NCBI RefSeq assembly: GCF_019317285.1 | Contig: NZ_CP079218.1 | Span: forward strand, 310,001 to 374,000 | Direction: 5' to 3' | DNA length: 64,000 bases | From: Pedobacter sp. D749 | Lineage (GTDB): Bacteria; Bacteroidota; Bacteroidia; Sphingobacteriales; Sphingobacteriaceae | Shown: one piece after another, positions 43,557-52,807 of the stretch | Numbering within the stretch: the stretch's first letter is position 1 | Layout of the letters: each line of letters opens with the position of its first letter | Notes under the pieces: model-generated | What the model was told of the DNA's origin: nothing | Database searches by the model: none | Seen by the model: the letters and a program-made list of their open reading frames with translations, nothing else | Translations under genes and position numbers: made by a program

Positions 43557-45419
43557 ATGCAGCTACCACTGAAAAATTTATCAAGTATCCTATTTTGTCT
43601 TTTAATTTTTTTTAAAAGTGCCGAAGCACAAAAGATCTATATCGATTCCTTAAATCATTTGCTGGCGCAGAACAGCATTTCGAAAGAAGAAAAGGTTAAT
43701 CTGCTCTGCAAACTGGCCAAGGCAAATTTTGAAAAAAACCTTCAGCTTTCTTTTCAACAAGCCAATGAGGCCCTTAAGCTTGGAGAAGGGTTAAAGGACG
43801 GGAAGAGTAAAGCCATGGCCTACGCAACACTGGTTCATTTGTACGTGTGGAAAAAGGATCTGAAAAGTGCCTATGCAAGTTTAGACAGCGCCATGTACTA
43901 TGCTCATAAAACAAAAGACCGCGTTACACTGGGTTTTGTATGGTTCAGAAGTGGTTGGTTAGATCTGGTGAACGATGATAATGATAAATCAGCAGCAAAA
44001 CTGCTTAAAGCCCTCGATTTTTTAAAGGGTCAGCATGCAGATGGCTATGAAAGTACTATATACCATTATCTGGCCAGTTTTTATGGCTATGGCAATGATC
44101 CATCTAAGCAGCAGAAATACGCCCGTTTATGTTATTTAAGTGCAATAAAAAGTAAACAGATTGACCTGTTAAATAATGCCTATCTCACTATCGGACAAAC
44201 TTATTTTGACCGTTTTAAGCTTGATACGCTAAAACGTAATCTGCTCGACTCGGCATTGTTTACCTATAAAAAATCACTTCAGCTCTCAAAAAAGCAGGAG
44301 GGGCGCATGCTTATTTACAGCAATACTGCTGCGGCAGCTTTAAATACCGCCAATACTTATTTTCAATATTTTCCACCTTCATATCGCGATAGTGCCGAAA
44401 AATATGTCGATATCGCAATGGGTATTGCTACAAAAACAAATTTATTGGAAGTTTTACTAAACTGCTACGGCTTAAGGAGCGAATATGCACTACGCGACGG
44501 AAATTACGATGAAGCAGAAAAACTATTACTCACCGGATTGAGTAAAATTTCTGGCAGCATAATAAAAATGCCGCTAACTCAGGCACGGATATACCAGGGG
44601 CTTGCAACTATTGCCGAAAAAAAAGGTAATCAGCAGGCTGCCTTAAACTATTTGAAGCAGTATTTTAATTATTATAAAAAGGCTTTTGATGAAGAAAAAA
44701 TTAACAGCACCATTAGGATAGAAGCACAGTATCAGTCCGAAAAAAAAGCGCAGGAGATTGCCTATTTACACCAACAGACCAAGTATACTAAAAAACTGAA
44801 TGTTTTTTACATCATTTCAGGTTTGACTGGGATTGCCGCATTGCTTTTACTGCTCATGTCTTATAATTATAAACTCAAGGCATCGATTAGAAAACAAGAG
44901 CTGATCGACCAGGAAAAAAAGGCCGCAGAATTAAGGGCGCAGCTAAAAGAGGTTGAAGCGATGCAACTTCAAACAGAACAGGTTTTGCTTAGAGAGCGTC
45001 AGGAGCGATTGGAGAAAGAAGTATTGGCCAGTAATTTACAGATCGAAGAAAAAAATGAACTACTGGAGCTCATACCAGAAAAGGTAAATATTGAAAGCCA
45101 CCTTTCGCTTGATGAGCAGATTAAACGGATTGTGAATCAGCAGAAAAGGATGGATAAAGAATTTGAGGAACATAAGACAGATTTTTTTGATACTAATCCT
45201 GCTTTTTTTGAACGCCTGCAAGAGAAAGCGAACCAGACACTTACGCGGCTTGATTTAAAATATTGTTCTTATATGTTGATGGGTTTAACCAATAAAGAGG
45301 TTTCCATCCGTTTAGGTATCGAACCCAAAAGTGTGCGTATGAGTCGTTACCGGATTAAGCAAAAATTGGGTTTGGGAAAAGAAGAGGACTTGAATCTGTT
45401 TCTGCAGCAGTTAGGTTAA
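43557..45419 (+). CDS. Membrane-anchored TPR protein with LuxR-type HTH, copy B
   Basis: 620 residues from ATG 43557 (MQLPLKNLSSILF). Signal peptide (to about KSAEAQ), TPR helices about 30-390, one membrane span (about 415-435, ISGLTGIAALLLLLMSY), coiled coil (about 440-530) and LuxR-like HTH at the end (LTRLDLKYCSYMLMGLTNKE, SVRMSRYRIKQKLGL). It matches copy A in length, order and C-terminus. The HTH and linker are the most conserved parts, the periplasmic TPR part the least, suggesting different signals but similar DNA targets. Confidence 0.85.
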   Translation: MQLPLKNLSSILFCLLIFFKSAEAQKIYIDSLNHLLAQNSISKEEKVNLLCKLAKANFEKNLQLSFQQANEALKLGEGLKDGKSKAMAYATLVHLYVWKKDLKSAYASLDSAMYYAHKTKDRVTLGFVWFRSGWLDLVNDDNDKSAAKLLKALDFLKGQHADGYESTIYHYLASFYGYGNDPSKQQKYARLCYLSAIKSKQIDLLNNAYLTIGQTYFDRFKLDTLKRNLLDSALFTYKKSLQLSKKQEGRMLIYSNTAAAALNTANTYFQYFPPSYRDSAEKYVDIAMGIATKTNLLEVLLNCYGLRSEYALRDGNYDEAEKLLLTGLSKISGSIIKMPLTQARIYQGLATIAEKKGNQQAALNYLKQYFNYYKKAFDEEKINSTIRIEAQYQSEKKAQEIAYLHQQTKYTKKLNVFYIISGLTGIAALLLLLMSYNYKLKASIRKQELIDQEKKAAELRAQLKEVEAMQLQTEQVLLRERQERLEKEVLASNLQIEEKNELLELIPEKVNIESHLSLDEQIKRIVNQQKRMDKEFEEHKTDFFDTNPAFFERLQEKANQTLTRLDLKYCSYMLMGLTNKEVSIRLGIEPKSVRMSRYRIKQKLGLGKEEDLNLFLQQLG

Positions 45420-45620
45420 ATGCCCTTCCAATAGGCTCAGAATAATATCTTTTTGCGATTTATCCCTTAGGGGATGCGTCAGTTAATACCATTGCTTTTC
45501 TATTGGTCCCGGACACCGATATCCGTTTACCTTTATCTGTATCAGGATAAAATTAATCTAAAATGGAAACAGGCCAGAAGTAAAATTTTCCACTCATTAT
45601 AGTCAAGGATTTATTTATTT

Positions 45621-45643
45621 TTATTTAGTATGATTATAAATAA
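45621..45643. promoter_or_regulatory. AT-rich dyad before the TonB receptor gene (candidate iron-response operator)
   Basis: TTATTTA-N9-TAAATAA (45621-45643), just upstream of the -7 element. Placement over the -33 region fits a repressor site. Fur control is only suggested by the siderophore-type receptor; the site is too AT-rich to be convincing alone. Confidence 0.3.
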
Positions 45644-45649
45644 ATATTT

Positions 45650-45657
45650 TAGATTTG
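45650..45657 (+). promoter_or_regulatory. -7 promoter element (TAGATTTG) of the TonB receptor gene
   Basis: Exact TAnnTTTG match, 27 bases before the ATG at 45685. A longer frame begins inside this element (TTG 45655), so that start is rejected. Confidence 0.6.
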
Positions 45658-45684
45658 CGCAATTATCAGATAAACCAATTTTTT

Positions 45685-48042
45685 ATGCTTAAAAATCTAC
45701 AAAAGTGCCGTTTCGAAAGATTCTATTTCAGAAACAGAGGACTACTGTTTCTATTGCTGCCTGTATTTTTATTATTATCATTTACGGCAGGGGCGCAGAC
45801 TGCTTTGCTAAGTGGTACCGTAAAAACGGCAGATGGGAAACCAGCAGATTTCATAACAGTATCCATTCCGGAATTAACTAAGAGTACAATGACCAATGAA
45901 AGGGGTGAGTTTTCATTCAGCCGTTTACCATTGGGAAGTTATAAAGTGGTTGCCAAAGCGCTAACTTCTTTGGCGCTGGAGCAGCAGGTGAATCTGGTTG
46001 CAGGCAACAGAAATAAGGTAAGTTTTATACTCTCTGAAACTTCAAAGCAATTGGAAGAGGTACATATCCTGTCGAGCAAAAGCAAGAAACTGGCCAGTAA
46101 GAAAACCGATTACGTAGCCAGGATGCCGCTGGAGAATCTTGAAAATCCGCAGGTGTATAGCGTGGTTAGCAAGGAACTTTTAAAAGAACAGCTTACCGTT
46201 GATATTAAAAGTGCCGTTCAGAATACTCCGGGCGCGGTGGCCTATAACTTTCCTGCGGGGGGCGTGGGCATTGCCTTTAGGGGGTTCATCAGCGGTGTTA
46301 ATGCCAGAAATGGCATGGAGACATCTGCTTCCCGCTCATCACTTGATATTTCCAATGTGGAAAGGATTGAGGTACTAAAAGGACCTTCTGGCACTTTATT
46401 TGGTTCTTCTGTTTCCTCATTTGGCGGTGTGGTAAACCTGGTAACCAAGAAACCTTTTGATAGTGCCGGTGTAGAAATATCTTACACAGGCGGAAGCTAC
46501 AACCTGAACCGTCTTACTGCTGATGTGAATACCCCGCTTAACAAAGACAAATCTGTGTTGTTCAGGATAAATCTGGCGGTAAACAAAGAAGCCAGCTTCC
46601 TGAGCTACGGTTTCAATAATACCTATGCCATTGCACCTACGTTGACCTATAAGGTATCTGACAAGCTTAGCTTTAACCTGGATGCAGAACTTTTCAATGC
46701 AAACAATACACGCCGTACCTACAACACTTATGCAGCCAGTTCAGGGATAAAGACTCCTGGAGAGGTTTTATTGGATTACAAGACCTCGATGTTCCATGAT
46801 GACAATAGTGGTAAAACTTCTGCTTCAAAAATCTTTGCACAGGCAGTGTATGAAATTTCAGATAATTGGAAATCGACAACCTTATTCTCTTTTGTAGGTG
46901 AAGACGTTGATTATAGCTACCAGTCTTATGCAAACTGGACCTCACCGAGCCAGGTAACCAGACAGGTGGGTTTATGGGGACCGATTTCGAATAACTATAC
47001 CAATATCCAGCAGAATATAAATGGTCAGTTTTCAACCGGTGGAATAAAACATAAATTCCTGGGCGGTCTAAACTATAGATTCTATGACGGCAGTCGCCGT
47101 GCAGGAGGAAATGTACTTACCCTTGATAACATAGATGTAACCAAAACCTTTGCTCCGATAAGAAGAAAGGCAGTTGATGCCGGACTTGTATATTACACCT
47201 CTGCCATAGCAGACCAGGAAACCTTGAGTGCCTATGCCTCTGATGTGGTTAACTTTACTGATAGGCTTTCGGCAATGTTAAGCCTGCGTTTGGACAGGTT
47301 CGAACGCAGAAAAGTGGCCGCTACAGAAGGATTTAAGCAAACGGCTTTATCGCCTAAATTGGGCCTGGTTTACCAGGTGGTTAAAAATAAGGTGTCGCTA
47401 TTTGGTAACTACATGAATGGCTTCCAGAATCTTGCCCCTGTAACACAACCCGATGGAAGTACATTGGTTCTTGATCCGGTTTATGCTGTTCAATATGAAG
47501 GCGGTGTAAAAGCGGAGCTTTTCAATAAAAAATTAAGTGCTACAGCCAGTTATTATAATATTGCGATCGATAATGCGACCCGTGTAGAAGCCAATTTCAC
47601 GTTCCAGGATGGAAAACAGAAAAGTAAAGGTATAGATCTTGAACTGATTGGGAATCCAGTTGCGGGCTTGAGTATTGTTGCAGGTTATGCGTACAATGAT
47701 AACCGCATCGTAAAATCAAGCAATCCAGCCATAGAGGGTAACAAAGCAGTTTCTTCCCCTGAAAATGTGGCGAACTTTTGGGTAACCTATACTTTACAGA
47801 ACAAGTTAAAGGGGCTGGGGCTGGGTTTCGGCGCCAATTATGTGGATGATAATTTCTTCACTGCCGATAATACTTTTTACATGCCATCTTATACGGTTTA
47901 TGATGCTACCTTATTTTATGAGCAGCGTAAGTGGAGGCTTGGTTTAAAGGTGAACAACATTAGCAATAGAAAATATTGGGACCTTGGCGGAAACTCGCAG
48001 GCACCAAGAAACGCAATGGCCAGCTTGTCATTTAAATTTTAA
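45685..48042 (+). CDS. TonB-dependent siderophore-type receptor
   Basis: 785 residues from ATG 45685. N-terminal signal (LLFLLLPVFLLLSFTAGAQ), a carboxypeptidase-regulatory-like domain (about 40-115), plug (about 120-270: VAYNFPAGGVGIAFRGF, VERIEVLKGPSGTLFGSS and GGVVNLVTKKP) and a 22-strand barrel ending in a terminal Phe (SLSFKF). The plug and GPSGTLFG motif place it with FhuA/FoxA-like ferric siderophore receptors. The PepSY reductase gene follows after 41 bases, which is the usual pair for releasing iron after uptake. Confidence 0.93.
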   Translation: MLKNLQKCRFERFYFRNRGLLFLLLPVFLLLSFTAGAQTALLSGTVKTADGKPADFITVSIPELTKSTMTNERGEFSFSRLPLGSYKVVAKALTSLALEQQVNLVAGNRNKVSFILSETSKQLEEVHILSSKSKKLASKKTDYVARMPLENLENPQVYSVVSKELLKEQLTVDIKSAVQNTPGAVAYNFPAGGVGIAFRGFISGVNARNGMETSASRSSLDISNVERIEVLKGPSGTLFGSSVSSFGGVVNLVTKKPFDSAGVEISYTGGSYNLNRLTADVNTPLNKDKSVLFRINLAVNKEASFLSYGFNNTYAIAPTLTYKVSDKLSFNLDAELFNANNTRRTYNTYAASSGIKTPGEVLLDYKTSMFHDDNSGKTSASKIFAQAVYEISDNWKSTTLFSFVGEDVDYSYQSYANWTSPSQVTRQVGLWGPISNNYTNIQQNINGQFSTGGIKHKFLGGLNYRFYDGSRRAGGNVLTLDNIDVTKTFAPIRRKAVDAGLVYYTSAIADQETLSAYASDVVNFTDRLSAMLSLRLDRFERRKVAATEGFKQTALSPKLGLVYQVVKNKVSLFGNYMNGFQNLAPVTQPDGSTLVLDPVYAVQYEGGVKAELFNKKLSATASYYNIAIDNATRVEANFTFQDGKQKSKGIDLELIGNPVAGLSIVAGYAYNDNRIVKSSNPAIEGNKAVSSPENVANFWVTYTLQNKLKGLGLGFGANYVDDNFFTADNTFYMPSYTVYDATLFYEQRKWRLGLKVNNISNRKYWDLGGNSQAPRNAMASLSFKF

Positions 48043-48083
48043 GTAAACAGGGAGAAGCGCTGAGCCTCTCCCGTTTTTATAAT

Positions 48084-49313
48084 ATGCTTACAGATAAACC
48101 GAAAAGCCCATCTAAACCGAGAAAATCTACGTTCCGGCGCGTCGTCGAATGGTTGCACCTTTGGCTTGGACTTAGCTCTGGGGTCATTGTCTTTGTAGTC
48201 TGTCTGACTGGTGGAATCTGGGTATGGCGCCATGAAGTTTGGTATTTTACCGAAAAGTATCAGCGTGTACCTGTTCAGGAAAAGTCTTTTCTGGCTCCTT
48301 CGGTGCTGATTGCCAAATCAGGCAACTATCTCCGGGCGAAAGAACATGCTGAAATTACTCTACAGGGTATCACCTATGGCCGAGCTGGTAGATCGGTGAT
48401 GTGTTCCTATGGATTACCTGGTGAAAAATCTTCTGAGATTTATGTCAACCCCTACACAGCCGAAATTATTAAAGACAAACGGGCATCTGCCGCATCAGAA
48501 AACTTCTTTATTTTCATCAGGGCCGGACACCGTTTTTTCTGGCTTTCCCGAAACATAGGAAGCCCACTCGTCGGTGCTGCCTGCATTGTGTTCCTGGTTA
48601 TTCTCATTACCGGTCTGATCTGGTGGTATCCCAAAAAATGGACTAACAAAACCAGAGAAAAAAGTTTCAGAATAAAATGGGATGCCAAATGGAAGCGGCT
48701 GAACATTGACCTGCATAACGTACTTGGATTTTATAGCTTCATCTTTGTGATCCTGCTCACTGTTACAGGGATTGTATTTACTTTTGAGTGGTTTGAAAAA
48801 GGGATTTACAGTGGGCTGACATGGAAAGAAAAAACGGCGTACGAAAAGCCGCCACTTTCGGATACCACAATTACCCAGATCAAATATCAGCAGCCCGTAG
48901 ATTTACTGTGGAGCAGGATGAATACCGCATATGATCGTCAGAAAATAGGCAGCCTCTGGATCAGTGTACCAGAAAAAGCAGAGGAACCTTACCGTGTATC
49001 GGTCAATTTTGGAGACGGAACGCTCCTGTATAATTCCCGCATTCATTATTATGATGGAAAAACGTTGAAAAAACTGCATTGGAGGAGTGATAGGGCTGTT
49101 GACTATGAGAAGCTCTCAGTAGGAGAGAAAATATTTCGTATGAATTTTGATATCCACACCGGTCAGATCCTGGGATTGCCAACCAAAATTCTTGCTTTCA
49201 TTGCCTGCATTATTGGTGCGAGCCTGCCTGTTACCGGGGTAATTATCTGGTACAACCGCAAATGGGGAAAAAAGAAGAAAAAGAAATCGGGTTTAGAACA
49301 ATCCATGGAGTAG
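48084..49313 (+). CDS. PepSY-associated membrane protein (putative ferric-siderophore reductase)
   Basis: 409 residues with four main membrane spans: WLHLWLGLSSGVIVFVVCLTGG split over the first (about 26-50), LVGAACIVFLVILITGLIWWYP (about 155-180), LGFYSFIFVILLTVTGIVF (about 210-235) and the last near 370-395. PepSY_TM family marks: N-terminal His in VEWLHLWLGL, HNVLGFYSF and FDIHTGQILGLPTK with conserved His. These His residues may bind heme. Its place after a siderophore receptor suggests reduction and release of iron in the periplasm. The C-terminus is very Lys-rich (KKKKK). Confidence 0.9.
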   Translation: MLTDKPKSPSKPRKSTFRRVVEWLHLWLGLSSGVIVFVVCLTGGIWVWRHEVWYFTEKYQRVPVQEKSFLAPSVLIAKSGNYLRAKEHAEITLQGITYGRAGRSVMCSYGLPGEKSSEIYVNPYTAEIIKDKRASAASENFFIFIRAGHRFFWLSRNIGSPLVGAACIVFLVILITGLIWWYPKKWTNKTREKSFRIKWDAKWKRLNIDLHNVLGFYSFIFVILLTVTGIVFTFEWFEKGIYSGLTWKEKTAYEKPPLSDTTITQIKYQQPVDLLWSRMNTAYDRQKIGSLWISVPEKAEEPYRVSVNFGDGTLLYNSRIHYYDGKTLKKLHWRSDRAVDYEKLSVGEKIFRMNFDIHTGQILGLPTKILAFIACIIGASLPVTGVIIWYNRKWGKKKKKKSGLEQSME

Positions 49314-49382
49314 CTGGCCAGGTAGCAATGGGGAGTTAGCATTGAGTTTACAAAGCTTGGTGCAATCCTGCTAAATGTACTC

Positions 49383-49479
49383 CTTACTTCCGTAAGGAAC
49401 GGAATATAGGTTTTTCATCAATTGAGTTTGCAGGCATAACATTTAAAACTATTTATACCCGTTTTCCTTACGGAGTAAG
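49383..49479. repeat. Inverted repeat around TTCCGTAAGGAA
   Basis: CTTACTTCCGTAAGGAA (49383-49399) pairs with TTCCTTACGGAGTAAG (49464-49479) with one base difference; the first arm itself contains the palindrome TTCC..GGAA. It lies in the gap 49314-49568 between convergent genes, where it could also end transcription. Confidence 0.55.
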
Positions 49480-49568
49480 AGATTGATGCTTATGTTGAGA
49501 AATGTTCTGAAAGCTCTTTCATCGATCCGAAAACAAAACCTCGGCATAAAATATTGATTGCAGGGTTT

Positions 49569-50108
49569 TTAAACGCCATCAACAACTTCTAAAATACGTT
49601 TTAACCGTTCCGATACTGTTGTATCACCCACAATTTTTATTACAGGGCAGTTCAGGCCTTCCAGCCAATTTTCATGGATCCCGATATTTCTGCCTGTAAA
49701 AGAACGGTCGTCGTATTTTGATGCCCAATCTATAAATTCCAGGAATAATTTGTGCCGTTGCGCATCGTCATAAATCTGATTTCCATAACGTTCTATTTCC
49801 CTTTGCACCAGGCGTTCCATCCTGATTTCTTTTGGCAGGTAAAGGAAAACCGCAAGGTCGAACATTTGTTTCCATTCCTCGCCCCAGCTTACCAGCGAGC
49901 CACCCACAATATAGTTTTCTGATTTTCTTAATTCGTCTTTAAGCAACCGGCTCCGTAATTGGGCTTCTCTCTTTACGGTATATGGAACAGCAGATTTTTC
50001 CCAGAAAAAACTATCCGTATCAAAATAGGGGATATTTAACCGGGCAGATAAAGTTTCGCCCAAAGTGGTAGAGCCTGCACAGGATGCACCAAGGATATGG
50101 ATTTTCAT
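49569..50108 (-). CDS. P-loop nucleotide kinase-like protein (adenylate kinase-related)
   Basis: 179 residues from ATG 50108 (MKIHILGASC). The P-loop reads GASCAGSTTLG: the Lys of a normal Walker A (GxxGxGKS/T) is Ser. This substitution (Ser/Thr for Lys) is known in the 'GASGSGTTTL' branch of small kinase-like proteins, so it is probably not a defect. Other parts: YFDTDSFFWEKS, YIVGGSLVSWGEEW, VFLYLPKEIRMERLVQREIERYG (lid) and a C-terminal beta-alpha. Substrate unknown. A weaker -7 element (TATCTTTA) lies four bases before the ATG. Confidence 0.82.
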   Translation of the reverse strand: MKIHILGASCAGSTTLGETLSARLNIPYFDTDSFFWEKSAVPYTVKREAQLRSRLLKDELRKSENYIVGGSLVSWGEEWKQMFDLAVFLYLPKEIRMERLVQREIERYGNQIYDDAQRHKLFLEFIDWASKYDDRSFTGRNIGIHENWLEGLNCPVIKIVGDTTVSERLKRILEVVDGV

Positions 50109-50227
50109 GGCATAAAGATATTGCAAATTGTTTTATCGGCTTGTTGAGATCTATAAATATTGTAAGATTAATCGACTCTAAAGGCTCTGTTTCAGGTGTA
50201 TTTTGCTATGTAAAGAACAGTTCTTTT

Positions 50228-51247
50228 TTATTTACAATACTTTAATAATAGTTCATTGGCGGTATCTCTGCCCATCTGTTGCAGCTTGGTCCAATCTTCA
50301 CACGCACCTTTTATGTTGCCGAGTTTCTGTTTACAGATGCCACGGCGATAAAGACTTCCTTCATCATTTGGATTTACTTCCAATGCCTTGTCGTAATGAT
50401 ACAGGGCGAGTTCATAATCCTTTTGATAATAGGCATCATTTGCTTTTTTTGAACTAAAATAGGTTGGTATGACAACTGCCGAGCTCAAGTACTGGAGTTT
50501 TAAGTTCATCAGCACTTTTACGTTCCGCCCATTGTGCTTTGCAGGTAACCACATGTTCTGTGCAGAATTAAAAGCTTTGATGTATTCTGCATCAAATTTA
50601 GCACTTATTCCCTGCAGTATCCTCAAACTATCAGGCCTTCCATTTTCATTGATGATAAATGTTGATATCAGTTCGACATCCTTAGGCTCTAATTTCTTTT
50701 TACCAACTTCTTTATAGATATACTGCTGAAAAGATGGACCTTGAAACTCAGCATAAATTTTTTGGCCCGATTTATAAATGGTATCATTACCAGTGATCTT
50801 AAAGATATCATTAGGTGTTAAAGGCAACTTTTTTTGGATAAATTTCTCATTAAAAAGGGTATATTTAATGGATTTTGGATCATCGAGTGCACCTGTTTGC
50901 GAACCGCTGACCAGTACAAGTTTATCCTCACTGCTTTCCATAATTCTCAGCGTATTAATCGTTGATCCTGCTTCGGTTTTAACAATGAGTCTATTGCCAT
51001 TCACCGTAAAAAAGTATCCTGTGTCCCGATTATCATAGGTGCCTGAAATTCCAATCTGCCCATTAGTTAAAAAAGTATATTTTACGTACGTATATTTTAA
51101 GATATTATCATCGGGCAGATCTTCACCACTCAGATAATTTACCTTGGTTGCCACATAAGACCCCACAATCTTGGTTTGTGCATGGGTATTTAAGAATAGC
51201 GTGAGAAATAAAAGTGTTAGGAAAAAGCTGTTTTTTGTCGTTTTCAT
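50228..51247 (-). CDS. Secreted protein with lipocalin-like, TonB C-terminal-like and TPR regions
   Basis: 339 residues with a Sec signal (to about FLNTHAQ). Residues about 25-125 are beta-rich (GSYVATKVNYLSG, KYTFLTNGQIGISGTYDNRD), like small lipocalin-type domains. About 180-260 resembles the TonB C-terminal domain (KDVELISTFIINENGRPDSLRIL, LPAKHNGRNVKVLMNLKL), but without the usual N-terminal membrane helix and Pro-rich linker. The end (about 275-335) is a TPR pair (YYQKDYELALYHYDKALEVNPNDEGS split across the repeats). Combination unusual; exact role unknown. Confidence 0.78.
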   Translation of the reverse strand: MKTTKNSFFLTLLFLTLFLNTHAQTKIVGSYVATKVNYLSGEDLPDDNILKYTYVKYTFLTNGQIGISGTYDNRDTGYFFTVNGNRLIVKTEAGSTINTLRIMESSEDKLVLVSGSQTGALDDPKSIKYTLFNEKFIQKKLPLTPNDIFKITGNDTIYKSGQKIYAEFQGPSFQQYIYKEVGKKKLEPKDVELISTFIINENGRPDSLRILQGISAKFDAEYIKAFNSAQNMWLPAKHNGRNVKVLMNLKLQYLSSAVVIPTYFSSKKANDAYYQKDYELALYHYDKALEVNPNDEGSLYRRGICKQKLGNIKGACEDWTKLQQMGRDTANELLLKYCK

Positions 51248-51875
51248 CAGAGCGTATAATATACTAAGATAGTATATCGCTTTCTAAATGGATATAAAAA
51301 TAAAAATATCAACAGATTTTTATTTTTTCGCAGAGAACGGGGAGGGCTGTCCGTTAGTATGGATTTTTAATCTATCTGGGGAGGTTTTTAATGCTTTAAT
51401 TGGTAGATTGTAAACTCGTCATTATGATCCGATAGCTATTGGATGAAGCGTAACGGAATGTCAGCCCGTACAAGCGGGGGGAATCTAATGGTGGATTTGG
51501 AAACGCAAATCCCTCGACTACGCTCAGGATGAAGACCCACATTGAAAACTAATGTCTTTAGGGGCAGAGCGTTCAGTCCACGGTCTAGCACAAGTCTTAG
51601 TACTTAACCCGGGCAAGGCCTGACTTGTGCGTTCGTTAAACTCATTAATCGTTCAAATTAAAAAAATCTAAAACACCTGGAACCCTTTTGATCAGGCAAA
51701 GGAAATGACGATTCAACTATATCTTTCATTATAAATCCTTTTTTTATTAAAAAACGAGTTCTGGGAATTACTGTTCCTCGCTGCATTTAGCTGAAGATCA
51801 TTTAAATAGCTGATGCTGCTCATATTTTTAACATGGTTTTTTTACAAACTTTATGCTTAATAAACAGAGCGCAAT
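51248..51875. repeat. Gene-free 628-bp stretch with repeat fragments
   Basis: Holds ATCCGATAGCTATTGGATGA (about 51428, same family as at 4131 and 27071), a CGCTCAGGATGAAGAC fragment, and CTAGCACAAGTCTTA (51585-51599), a one-mismatch match to the arms of the element at 55907. No open frame with support was found. Confidence 0.55.
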
Positions 51876-52751
51876 ATGAAAAAGATCCTGGTACCTGTTG
51901 ATTTCTCTCCAGCAGCAGAGAACGCAGCTAATTATGCAACTGATCTGGCCTATAACATTGGGGCGAGGATAGAACTATTCAATGTTTTTCAGGTTCCTGT
52001 GGTTTCTCCCGTTGCAGCATCGATGGTATGGCCTTATGAAGAGTACAGCCAGATGGAGGATGATGCTAAAAAAGCATTGGAGAAATTGCTTCATAAAGTC
52101 GAAAAGAAATATGAAGCTGCCTATCAAGATTATAGCCTTAAACCAGAGGTGTACGCAAGATCTGTCAGGGGAGAAGTGGATGATGAGGTTTGTAAATATT
52201 TTACCGAATGTAAAATGAACCTTGTGGTAATGGGATTAAATAGTGCAAGCAAGTTCTCCAAAATTTTAATCGGCAGTAATGCCAGAAAAATGATTGAGCG
52301 TGAAATACCGCTTTTATTGATCCCCACGGGCTACCAGTTCAAGAAGCCTAAAAAAATTGCTTTCGCCACCGATTTTAGCCATAGTGACATCCCTGTTTTA
52401 TGTGCGCTTGCCGAATTTGCAAAACCTTTTAATGCCGATATACTCATTATGCATACAGGTAATTCAACATCAGATCCCGCAGCTTACAAAGAAACAATGG
52501 AAGGTTTTTTGAACCGGGTTGCCGATAGGGTAAACTATAGAAATATCTACCATAGGCATGTAAACAGTAAGCGGGTTAAGGATGGCCTAGACTGGATAGT
52601 AGAAAATGGTCAGATCGATATGCTGGCGATGGTACACCGGAAACACGGATTTTTTTATCGCTTGTTTAATGGCAGCTATACACTAAACATGTCTGATCAT
52701 ATTCAGATCCCACTTTTGGTTTTACCGCCTGAACATCGCATTCCGATGTAA
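51876..52751 (+). CDS. Tandem universal stress protein (UspA family)
   Basis: 291 residues: two Usp domains. The first (1-147) has KKILVPVDFSPAAENAANYA and the nucleotide loop VVMGLNSASKFSKILIGSNARK, G-x2-G-x9-G-S-like. The second (about 150-290) starts KKIAFATDFSHSDIPVL and ends with LAMVHRKHGFFYRLFNGSYT, a degenerate loop. Usp proteins bind ATP or act as stress-related chaperones. It begins an apparent operon with a zinc alcohol dehydrogenase (56-base gap) and a PNPOx-like protein, a combination seen in low-oxygen or stress responses. Confidence 0.93.
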   Translation: MKKILVPVDFSPAAENAANYATDLAYNIGARIELFNVFQVPVVSPVAASMVWPYEEYSQMEDDAKKALEKLLHKVEKKYEAAYQDYSLKPEVYARSVRGEVDDEVCKYFTECKMNLVVMGLNSASKFSKILIGSNARKMIEREIPLLLIPTGYQFKKPKKIAFATDFSHSDIPVLCALAEFAKPFNADILIMHTGNSTSDPAAYKETMEGFLNRVADRVNYRNIYHRHVNSKRVKDGLDWIVENGQIDMLAMVHRKHGFFYRLFNGSYTLNMSDHIQIPLLVLPPEHRIPM

Positions 52752-52807
52752 AGCCAGGCGATCATTGCATAAAACTCAATTGTACAATCTATTTCTAAAC
52801 AAAAAAC

